Positions 1 to 7,252 of a stretch of 38,858 nucleotides of DNA are shown one piece after another. Position 1 is the stretch's first letter; every line of letters starts with the position of its first letter. This stretch comes from Candidatus Vogelbacteria bacterium. Lineage in GTDB: Bacteria > Patescibacteriota > Minisyncoccia > Phycocordibacterales > XYD1-FULL-46-19. A model generated the notes under the pieces. That model saw only the letters and a program-made list of their open reading frames with translations. It made no database searches and was not told the DNA's origin. Location: assembly GCA_016188295.1 (NCBI GenBank), contig JACPIA010000008.1, positions 1 to 38,858 of the forward strand, in the 5' to 3' direction. The translations under genes and the position numbers were made by a program.

Positions 1-210
1 ACCAAGAAGTACCATTTCTGCCTGACCTTTGGCGGGTATGTCGCTGTTTGATTTTTGTTTGCCATACGGGTGCGATTAAAGATGATTAACCTTTGTCACC
101 CCAATCTAGCAGGAATGTCACCTCATATGGTTAACTGTACATAAACTTGACTTTTAGATAGTTTATACGGTAAATTGATACACGGAGTGAGAGAAAGGAG
201 GTGAAACCAA

Positions 211-327
211 ATGGGTAAAGGTAACGTCAAAACCGGCGGTAACGGCGGCAACACTGGAGGTAGTGGACCTAAAAAATCCACTACCTTTTTGTTTAAGATA
301 AGGAGATTTTTCATGATAATATGGTAA
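211..327 (+). CDS. Small Gly-rich peptide MGKGNVKTGGNGGNTGGSGPKKSTTFLFKIRRFFMIIW (38 aa), possible precursor or leader peptide
   Basis: ATG 8 nt after AGAAAGGAGGTG (192-203); stop TAA 325-327 overlaps ATG 321 of the next ORF; hairpin plus T-run lies inside the ORF. Confidence 0.55.
   Translation: MGKGNVKTGGNGGNTGGSGPKKSTTFLFKIRRFFMIIW
258..290 (+). terminator. Intrinsic terminator/attenuator inside the small peptide ORF
   Basis: GGTAGTGGA-CCTAAAAAA-TCCACTACC followed by TTTTTG. Confidence 0.65.
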
Positions 328-1766
328 ATATGCCAAACAAAACTAAAAGTAAAAAACAAACTAAGCATGCTTATTCTGTCTCTGAAATTAAAGAAATTTT
401 GGAGAAGCTTTTACCTGTCTGGGATCATTACAATTTAAACGAGGGTTACGGATTATTGTTTTTTGATAAAAATAAAGATATAGACCTTTCTCGAGGTTTT
501 ACCGTAGGAAGTGTTAATACAAACTCTCCTCAAAAAATCACTAGCAAAACATTTACTCGTTTTGCGTCGATATCTAAAATGTTTACTTCAATTCTAATTA
601 TGCAACTGGTAACAGATAAAAAGATAAAGTTTACAGACAGGGCGGTAAAATATATTCCCGAACTTCCTCCAAAAGCCAAATTTACTATTTGGGATTTACT
701 ACTTCATCAAGCACCGATTCAACGTGATGGCGGCACCTCATCTTGGTCAGAAGGATTTTGGAATGAAAGTATTTTACAAGACCTCACCAAAGACACAATG
801 ATTGATATTGGTGAAGCAAAGATGAAGTACTCAAATTTTGGCTATTCGCTCCTAGGGTTAATAATCGAGAGAGTGACTGGTAAGTCATACAAAAAGGTAG
901 TCAAAGAGAGGATATATGACAAACTTGGGATGAGGGAAACTTGGGCTGACGCTACTCTTGAATTTTTTAAGTATGTAACTCAAAAATACAATTGTCAGAG
1001 AGATGATGTTTATCAGCATATTGCAGGGGGAACAAGAACTTACCACTATGGTAAAATTAGAAGGCAAGTTATTGATCCAAAACTAACCTGGTGCGAGATG
1101 AAATCTTTTGCCCCGGCCGCTGGTATAGTCTCCACCCTTGCAGATATGAACATATTTGTTAGGGCCTTAATTAAAGGCCCTAAAATATTTAACATTAGCG
1201 AAGTTGTTTGGAAAAAATGTATTAAACCAATAATTAAAGTCGAAGGGGATGTCCTTGGAGCTGGATTTGAGATGGTTGAGCGGGATGGGTATAAACTCAT
1301 TGGTTTCTCTGGCGGGCATAATGGCATCACTTCTTTTTTATTGGTTGACCCTAAACAACAAGTTGGTGTTGTTATCTTTAACCAGCAACTTGATATTAGA
1401 GCCTATACCTATTTTGATATCGTTTTTAGTATCTTAAAATTGCTCCAAATAGATGGCCGCCTGAAAGGTAAAAAGACAAAAATTCCCAATAGTAAACTTA
1501 AAAGATTTGAGGGTTTATATGAAGATGAGTGGTCTATAGTTAATATTGTCAATATTCGTGGCCGATTAGTGTCATTTACCGCTGATAAAACCCCCAATTG
1601 GAGTAACCCAACTATTTTACAATCTATCTCCGGTAATATTTTTAGACAAGACGATACCGGAGCATACGGGAACAGAGGAGAAAAGGTCAAATTTGAAATA
1701 AAAGATGGTTGTATGTGTATGATTACTGGCGGGGAGATAATGAGGAGGGTTAAGATTACAAGCTAG
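321..1766 (+). CDS. Serine hydrolase, class C beta-lactamase / S12 peptidase family
   Basis: SISK (SxxK), KYSN (YxN) and SGGHNG motifs; 481 aa; start could be ATG 321 or ATG 330. Confidence 0.88.
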   Translation: MVNMPNKTKSKKQTKHAYSVSEIKEILEKLLPVWDHYNLNEGYGLLFFDKNKDIDLSRGFTVGSVNTNSPQKITSKTFTRFASISKMFTSILIMQLVTDKKIKFTDRAVKYIPELPPKAKFTIWDLLLHQAPIQRDGGTSSWSEGFWNESILQDLTKDTMIDIGEAKMKYSNFGYSLLGLIIERVTGKSYKKVVKERIYDKLGMRETWADATLEFFKYVTQKYNCQRDDVYQHIAGGTRTYHYGKIRRQVIDPKLTWCEMKSFAPAAGIVSTLADMNIFVRALIKGPKIFNISEVVWKKCIKPIIKVEGDVLGAGFEMVERDGYKLIGFSGGHNGITSFLLVDPKQQVGVVIFNQQLDIRAYTYFDIVFSILKLLQIDGRLKGKKTKIPNSKLKRFEGLYEDEWSIVNIVNIRGRLVSFTADKTPNWSNPTILQSISGNIFRQDDTGAYGNRGEKVKFEIKDGCMCMITGGEIMRRVKITS

Positions 1767-1783
1767 TAAACTAAAATTTCTCC

Positions 1784-1813
1784 TTGACTTTTGAGGGGAT
1801 TATATGCTATAAT
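1784..1813 (+). promoter_or_regulatory. Sigma70-type promoter
   Basis: TTGACT (1784-1789), 18-nt spacer, TATAAT (1808-1813). Confidence 0.7.
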
Positions 1814-1886
1814 AAAAAGTAGAAGTAGGGGAAGGACCTTAACTTAAAAAACCTTAAACTAGCCTTTGGGCAGAGGAGATGAGATT

Positions 1887-2477
1887 GTGTTTGACTGGAG
1901 AGTGATATTCGGTTTTACAGCCGGAGTAATTGCCTTTCTGGCTTGTGGACTGTACATCCTCTCCATTTTGAGAGGTAAGACAGCTCCGAGCAAGGCGACC
2001 TGGTGGATCTGGTCATTAGTCCAGATCATGCTGTCAATTACTTTTTGGCAGTCAGCCCGTGATAGTAACGCGATTTGGGTCTCCGTTGGTTATACCGCAG
2101 GTGCTATTGCAACCGCTTTCCTGACCATCAAGTATGGAGAGAGCGGTTGGGACAAGACAGACAAATACTGTCTACTGCTGTCTTTTGTTGCTATTGGAGT
2201 CTGGATCTCAACCAATGCTACCTTTGCTCTATTAGGCATCCTGTTAGCTGATATTTTAGGGGCAATCCCGACGGTTAAAAAAAGCTATCTGGAACCCTGG
2301 AAAGAAGATCTTCCAGCTTGGGGACTAGGATTTAGTAGTAACGTCATCAATATTTTTGTATTGGGATCACTTTGGAGACTTGATAGCCTCTACCCGATCT
2401 ACTTATTGTTGATGACGGGTATGGTAGTAATCGTGCTTTTCATAAGACGCAAATTTGTTGCTCCGCCGAAGGGTTGA
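1887..2477 (+). CDS. Multi-pass integral membrane protein of unknown function
   Basis: Several hydrophobic helices; GTG start after GAGGAG; the ORF track starts at TTG 1866. Confidence 0.75.
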   Translation: MFDWRVIFGFTAGVIAFLACGLYILSILRGKTAPSKATWWIWSLVQIMLSITFWQSARDSNAIWVSVGYTAGAIATAFLTIKYGESGWDKTDKYCLLLSFVAIGVWISTNATFALLGILLADILGAIPTVKKSYLEPWKEDLPAWGLGFSSNVINIFVLGSLWRLDSLYPIYLLLMTGMVVIVLFIRRKFVAPPKG

Positions 2478-2501
2478 TATTTCACCCCTCGGTGGTTTTT
2501 T
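2463..2501 (+). terminator. Intrinsic terminator, stop codon in the loop
   Basis: CCGCCGAAGGG...CCCCTCGGTGG then TTTTTT. Confidence 0.7.
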
Positions 2502-2591
2502 GTTTTTAAACCTTAGTTTTTAAGGTAGAAGTTCTATATTAATTAATATTTAGACATTTCGATGCTTTTTTGTTTTAATTAATCCACATAT

Positions 2592-3164
2592 ATGAAAAAG
2601 GGGGTTTTATACCTAATACCAGGTCTGGGGGAATCGACTAGACTAAAATCTTACCAATCTGTTATTAAACAGGCTAAACAGTTTGGCTTAATTGTCGTAC
2701 CAGTAAATATAAAGTGGCAAGACAACAAAACTATGGATAATTTTGTTTCTCAAGTTGATGCAAAAATTCCTGATCATATTACTAATGATTATATCTTAGG
2801 TTTTTCTTTCGGTGCTTATATTTCTGCCATTCTATCTGACAAAAAACAAGCCAAGGGATACATTTTTTGTTCCCTATCACCATATTTTAAGGACGATCTT
2901 AAATTTATACCAGTTCAAAGTAAGAAATATTTTGGACTAAAAATGATGAATAGTTTTAAAAAATATTCCTTTCCTAAAAAAATTACTGGTAAGGTGTGGT
3001 TTTTAATTGGGTCACAAGAATGGCCTTTAGCTATTAATCGGACAAAAGAATATGCCAAAAGTTTATCAGGGAATAGTACTATAAAAATAGTTAGTGATGC
3101 AGGACATGACTTATCCAACACAAAATATCTTCAAAAAATTGGGGGGATACTAAAAAAGCTCTAA
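2592..3164 (+). CDS. Alpha/beta hydrolase fold protein (paralog of 4730-5212)
   Basis: LIPGLGE, GFSFGA nucleophile elbow, C-terminal DAGHDLS. Confidence 0.8.
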   Translation: MKKGVLYLIPGLGESTRLKSYQSVIKQAKQFGLIVVPVNIKWQDNKTMDNFVSQVDAKIPDHITNDYILGFSFGAYISAILSDKKQAKGYIFCSLSPYFKDDLKFIPVQSKKYFGLKMMNSFKKYSFPKKITGKVWFLIGSQEWPLAINRTKEYAKSLSGNSTIKIVSDAGHDLSNTKYLQKIGGILKKL

Positions 3165-3182
3165 GGATTAACCTAGAGCTTT
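3155..3182. terminator. Bidirectional hairpin between convergent genes
   Basis: AAAGCTCTA...TAGAGCTTT overlapping both stop codons. Confidence 0.5.
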
Positions 3183-4114
3183 GAAACTATGATTTGAGCC
3201 ATTTCTTTGCTATCTTTTTTATCTCCGAAACCAAACCAATCCCCACACGGATTTAAATCTACCAAAGTAAACTTACTATTTTGATCTAGTAAAAAATCCG
3301 CCGAACAGTAACTTAAACCAGTCTTGATGAGCAAAGTTTTGAGTCCCTTGACTACTTTTTGTGGTAAAGTATCTCTTTGCCAATTTAATTCAGAGGTACT
3401 CATCTGCACCTCGCGTAAACCTTTCCCACCTAATTCTTCAGTTTCTATACTATAAACCCACTCACGATTATCTACTAGTATAACTCTGAATTGCTTAATA
3501 GACTCTATTTCCGACTGCCACTGCCAAGGTAGAGACATCAAGTCTATGTCATCCAAACTTTTGCCAGTCAATAAAGTGAGAGCTGTTTCTTGGCCCGCGT
3601 CTACATTTAATGAAACGGAGAAAGGATGACCTAGGACTTTTCTATATGGCGTATCACTTTTTGCCCTGTCTCGAAATGAATTCACCGTCTTTGAAGGTAT
3701 TTGTAAGCCACAACTAGAAGCCAACTGATAAATAATAGGTTTTGTCTCTCCAAGCAAAATATTTTCATAAGTACCGGGAAAACACTTTACTTGCCTGAAA
3801 CAAAAGATGATGTCTCTCAAAAATACTTCTATCTTTTGCCTAAGCAAACCTGGATATTGGCATCCTTTAGGCAGTTTAACCAAGCAGTCTGTCCTCCATA
3901 ATCTAGAAAGGAAAATCGTGGAAGGCTTTAGTTCCAAACCGTTGTAGCGTAGATGTATACCGTTACAGTCAGACGATAACTCAAATTGAGTAATCTCGTC
4001 ATAATCCAGTGGGTTGAGAAGTAAGTAACTTTTCCCACTTTCAACAAGGACATCTTCCAAAAACACAACCTATGCTTCCTTGTCATATAAAGAACTAGCG
4101 AATACAAGTATCAT
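3173..4114 (-). CDS. ATP-grasp protein resembling graspetide (MvdC/MvdD-like) maturases; in-frame TAG at codon 15 (4070-4072)
   Basis: C-terminal YCSADFLLDQNSKFTLVDLNPCGDWFGFG resembles the ATP-grasp metal-binding motif of MvdD-type enzymes; N-term MILVFASSLYDKEA*VVFLEDVLVESGKSYLLLNPLDY stays in frame across the TAG; AGGAG upstream of ATG 4114. Confidence 0.7.
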
Positions 4115-4138
4115 GATATTCCTACTCCTGTTTTTAGT

Positions 4139-4170
4139 AATGGACGGCAGGAAATATCCTGCCGTCCATT
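4139..4170. other. Perfect 14-bp stem-loop between small peptide gene and ATP-grasp gene
   Basis: AATGGACGGCAGGA-AATA-TCCTGCCGTCCATT. Confidence 0.85.
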
Positions 4171-4175
4171 GATTT

Positions 4176-4280
4176 TTACCCGCAATGATGGACTGTAGGC
4201 CTAAGAGGCTCACCACCATTCGCGACTTCCGCGAGTTGGTTGAGTGTAAGTTCATGAACTGGTCTCTGTTGAGATGTCAT
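4176..4280 (-). CDS. Candidate RiPP precursor, double-glycine leader: MTSQQRPVHELTLNQLAEVANGG/EPLRPTVHHCG (34 aa)
   Basis: AGAAAGGAGGTG SD (4288-4299) 7 nt before ATG; ELTLNQLAEVANGG resembles a GG-type leader; sits upstream of ATP-grasp on the same strand. Confidence 0.75.
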   Translation of the reverse strand: MTSQQRPVHELTLNQLAEVANGGEPLRPTVHHCG

Positions 4281-4323
4281 CAGATACCACCTCCTTTCTG
4301 TGACAATACTATCATATTTAGTT

Positions 4324-4329
4324 ATTATA
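4324..4329 (-). promoter_or_regulatory. Possible extended -10 for the 4280 peptide
   Basis: TGCTATAAT on the minus strand upstream of the SD; no good -35 at standard spacing. Confidence 0.4.
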
Positions 4330-4341
4330 GCATAGGACCAC

Positions 4342-4370
4342 TTGCAAAATATGTTACTTTAGTGTATATT
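4342..4370 (+). promoter_or_regulatory. Sigma70-like promoter for the DUF397 gene
   Basis: TTGCAA, 17 nt, TATATT. Confidence 0.5.
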
Positions 4371-4445
4371 ACGGAGCAGAATTGCATCTCGCAATATCGC
4401 AGTACCTGACTGAATCAGGCAACATTAAAGTAAGGAAACAAGGTT

Positions 4446-4655
4446 ATGAGTGAACCGCATCGTTTTGAGGTCAAGGATGAGGACTTCCAAAAGTCTTCAT
4501 GGTCAAAGAATAACCCGAAGACTTGCGTACTTGTCGCCAAAAAGCCAGAAGGCATTGCTCTCCGCGACAGCAAGGACCCGAGCAAAAGCACCCTTTTCTT
4601 CACCGCCGAGGAGTGGACGGCCTTCACCAAAGGCGTCAAGGACGGCGAGTTCTAG
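4446..4655 (+). CDS. DUF397-like protein
   Basis: FQKSSWSKNNPKTCVLVAKKPEGIALRDSKDPSKSTLFFTAEEWTAFTKGVKDGEF matches the DUF397 pattern W.KSS.S....CV.VA...G..RDSKDP...L.F...EW.AF..GV..GEF. Confidence 0.85.
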   Translation: MSEPHRFEVKDEDFQKSSWSKNNPKTCVLVAKKPEGIALRDSKDPSKSTLFFTAEEWTAFTKGVKDGEF

Positions 4656-4729
4656 ACCAAACAGTCGTCGACCTTGCACAAAGGGCGAGCAGGATACACT
4701 CTTGCTTGCCCTAACTTATTGTAATTTTT

Positions 4730-5212
4730 ATGAAAAAAACTTTATACATTATTCCAGGTTGGGGAGAATATTCTCGCTATAAGATATACCAGTCGCTTGC
4801 AGTGTTAGCTAAGAAAAAAGGCTATAGCGTGGTTTTTTATGATGTTGATTGGAATAAAAGTTTATCCTCCCAAATATTTCCTGTTAAAAAAAGTGATGTT
4901 ATTTTTGGCTTCTCATTGGGTGCAATTTTTGGCCATCTTATTGCCCAAAAATATGAGTGTAATAAATTAATACTCGCTTCAATGACTCCGCTATATTCTT
5001 TTAAAGACAAAAAAATAAAAAAACAACTTGTAGATTTACTAGGCAAAGTATTTATAGAGGATGTTGCTAAAAAACTAACTTCTAAACATTGGGCCAAAAA
5101 GCAGGTGATTATTTATGGTGACCAAGAGGATGAACCAGGAGATATTATAATTCCTCGCACTGGTCATCGTCTAAACGCAAGATATAACAAAACAATTATC
5201 GAATTGCTCTAG
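4730..5212 (+). CDS. Alpha/beta hydrolase fold protein (paralog of 2592-3164)
   Basis: MKKTLYIIPGWGEYSRYKIYQS aligns with MKKGVLYLIPGLGESTRLKSYQS; GFSLGA; RTGHRLN. Confidence 0.75.
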   Translation: MKKTLYIIPGWGEYSRYKIYQSLAVLAKKKGYSVVFYDVDWNKSLSSQIFPVKKSDVIFGFSLGAIFGHLIAQKYECNKLILASMTPLYSFKDKKIKKQLVDLLGKVFIEDVAKKLTSKHWAKKQVIIYGDQEDEPGDIIIPRTGHRLNARYNKTIIELL

Positions 5213-5277
5213 TTTTTGTATGGAATCATTCGGGCGAAAGACCAGTGAATGTTAAAGCGACGCCTTGCCTAAGGATC

Positions 5278-6507
5278 TTAAGTAGATAGAATATACGCTT
5301 TATTTATAGATAATAGATGAAGTACTGACTTGATGTCATTTAATGTTACATTTCTTATTTTTTTAGCGTAATCGTCTAATGTATTAAGTTGACCATTTAT
5401 TAATAAATCAAACCCATAACTAAAAGATATATTTTTTTGAGATGAATAGAAATTATACATAGCTTGGTTGATTATTTTGATCTTTAATTTTTCTAACCTG
5501 GATTCATCTATATTACTCAACCAACTATTAAAATAGTTTTTAACAAGTTCGCTGGCCTCTCTTGGATATTTAGTAGTAAGTCCGAAGTAATAAATTCCTG
5601 TATCGGTCAGTTTAATATTTCTTGAAATATAACTATAACTTAAGTTATTTTTTAAGCGCAATTCTTCAAATAATTTAGCTTGATACCCATCTCCTAAATA
5701 ACTACTAATTATATCTAAAGCGAATGATAGTCTATGATTACTTGGTATGGTTACAAATGAAAATCTTAGATCGGTGGGCAAGTCATTTGATTCAGATTTT
5801 ACATTATGTAGTTTTAAATTGTTTACTGGAACAGCTTGTGGGACAGAGGTTATAGAAGTCTTTGTTAGGGGTCTCACTATTTTTTCTAGTTTATTCATGA
5901 TAAACCTTTCTATTTCATCATTCTTAATATTTCCAACACAAATTACGGTAATTAATTCAGGTCTTACTACCTGATTATAAAATAATTTTATTTGATCAAT
6001 TTCAATCTCTTTTAAGGGGTAAGGATTCGGGTATGGAGGTGTAATTAACGCGCTGTTAGAAAAGATTTGTTGAATTAAATTTCTTTCCAACCATTTTATA
6101 TGGTTATTAATTTGCGAATTATATTCTGCCTCTAAAACCCTCTGTTCTTTATTTATAGCTTCTTGGGTTATATTTGGATTTAATATTTTATCAAATAATA
6201 AATCCAGCAATCTTTCCCAATTTTCAATCAAAGTCTCTCCATTTAGGGTAAGATATTCCATACTAGTTTGAGCATTAAATTTTCCTCCTATACTTTCTAA
6301 TACATCAGCCATATCCTTTTCCTGTGGATATTTTTTTGATCCAGCCATCAATAAATGCTCTAGTAAGTGGGTGTATTCTTTTTCTTCTTCCTTTTCATGA
6401 CGCCAACCAGATTTAATAAAAACATTGACATTTAGAATTTTAGAATCAGGTATGTTCTGGATAACTATCCGTGATCCATTTTTAGTAAGTTTAATTTGAG
6501 GTGTCAT
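5278..6507 (-). CDS. M16 family zinc metallopeptidase
   Basis: HxxEH motif in YTHLLEHLLMAGSKKYP; EQRVLEAE downstream; single-chain 409 aa. Confidence 0.9.
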   Translation of the reverse strand: MTPQIKLTKNGSRIVIQNIPDSKILNVNVFIKSGWRHEKEEEKEYTHLLEHLLMAGSKKYPQEKDMADVLESIGGKFNAQTSMEYLTLNGETLIENWERLLDLLFDKILNPNITQEAINKEQRVLEAEYNSQINNHIKWLERNLIQQIFSNSALITPPYPNPYPLKEIEIDQIKLFYNQVVRPELITVICVGNIKNDEIERFIMNKLEKIVRPLTKTSITSVPQAVPVNNLKLHNVKSESNDLPTDLRFSFVTIPSNHRLSFALDIISSYLGDGYQAKLFEELRLKNNLSYSYISRNIKLTDTGIYYFGLTTKYPREASELVKNYFNSWLSNIDESRLEKLKIKIINQAMYNFYSSQKNISFSYGFDLLINGQLNTLDDYAKKIRNVTLNDIKSVLHLLSINKAYILST

Positions 6508-6527
6508 TTCATTTTTTATGATAAAAA

Positions 6528-6566
6528 ATGAGGGAGAATTGAGGTCTTAATCTCTATCTCCCTCAT
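6528..6566 (-). terminator. Intrinsic terminator between acidic micropeptide and M16 gene
   Basis: ATGAGGGAGA...TCTCCCTCAT followed by TTTTTT on the minus strand, ~20 nt before the M16 ATG. Confidence 0.7.
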
Positions 6567-6588
6567 CCTCTTCCGAGACCGTTAACCT

Positions 6589-6660
6589 TTAATCTGGCCA
6601 GGAATTTTCAGAATAATCGTCCTCAACTGTCTCGGGGGTAACATCATCATTTGGTCCCAT
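6589..6660 (-). CDS. Acidic 23-aa peptide MGPNDDVTPETVEDDYSENSWPD, candidate precursor
   Basis: ATG-to-TAA micro-ORF between a 15-bp inverted repeat and a terminator, just upstream of M16; weak SD. Confidence 0.4.
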   Translation of the reverse strand: MGPNDDVTPETVEDDYSENSWPD

Positions 6661-6673
6661 ATCTATCTTCTTG

Positions 6674-6708
6674 ATCTCTAAGATATACCCTATGTATATC
6701 TTAGAGAT
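6674..6708. repeat. Perfect 15-bp inverted repeat, 5-nt spacer
   Basis: ATCTCTAAGATATAC-CCTAT-GTATATCTTAGAGAT. Confidence 0.9.
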
Positions 6709-6812
6709 AGATTACTTTATTTAAGTAAAAATGTCAATATTTTCGTACGTAACCCCTCACACCCTCAAATACTCCCCAAAGAAGTTTGATTGATACTTTT
6801 GCTTGAGCGACA

Positions 6813-6909
6813 TGATGACGGGTATGGTAGTAATCGTGCTTTTCATAAGACGCAAATTTGTTGCTCCACCGAAGGGTTGATATTTCACCCTTCGGTGGTT
6901 TTTGTTTTA
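6813..6909 (+). repeat. Near-identical copy of the 3' end and terminator of the 1887-2477 membrane gene (source 2410-2507)
   Basis: TGATGACGGGTATGGTAGTAATCGTGCTTTTCATAAGACGCAAATTTGTTGCTCC... in both; encodes the same MTGMVVIVLFIRRKFVAPPKG* tail. Confidence 0.95.
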
Positions 6910-6917
6910 TAGACTAT

Positions 6918-7169
6918 TTATTTTTTATTGTAAAAACTGTAAACTAATTGATTGTAATCTTCCACTATGTCCGATTCAGAAATACTAGTATCACCAGTAA
7001 GATAGCTTTCTATAGCTAAAGTCAATAAATACATATCTGTAATTTTAGGAATATCTATATTGTATTTAGTTTTTACCACACCAAAACACTCTCTAGCTTT
7101 ATTTAAATCTTTTTCTTTAATAAAATTAAAGACTGGTTTTAGAGCAGAAATAATCTCTTCTTGACTCAT
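6918..7169 (-). CDS. Hypothetical 83-aa acidic, probably helical protein
   Basis: ORF MSQEEIISALKPVFNFIKEKD...; follows a terminator hairpin. Confidence 0.6.
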   Translation of the reverse strand: MSQEEIISALKPVFNFIKEKDLNKARECFGVVKTKYNIDIPKITDMYLLTLAIESYLTGDTSISESDIVEDYNQLVYSFYNKK

Positions 7170-7195
7170 ATTTAAATATTATATCATATAATAAT

Positions 7196-7231
7196 AAAGA
7201 GGGAAATGACTTGATAATCATTTCCCTCTTT
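7196..7231 (-). terminator. Strong 14-bp stem-loop downstream of the 7444 small ORF
   Basis: AAAGAGGGAAATGA-loop-TCATTTCCCTCTTT. Confidence 0.75.
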
Positions 7232-7252
7232 GGAGATAGAGAACAGTTGTTT

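Noticed and set aside
123-368. Minus-strand 81-aa Pro/Leu-rich ORF
   Set aside because: Antisense of the Gly-rich peptide with its strong SD; low-complexity PLPPVLPPLPP arises from Gly codons on the other strand.
4070-4072. Genome-wide stop-codon recoding
   Set aside because: TAG and TAA end many intact genes and TGA ends others (e.g. 1887-2477, GNAT 7495), so the standard code appears used.
4070-4255. Track ORF 4255-4070 as a separate 61-aa protein
   Set aside because: It reads through the precursor region and hairpin in another frame; its last 15 codons are the N-terminus of the ATP-grasp ORF before the in-frame TAG.
4450-4782. Overlapping ORFs 4450-4782, 4523-4714 and 4415-4639
   Set aside because: Shadow ORFs of the DUF397 gene, which has a recognisable family pattern and SD-like upstream sequence.
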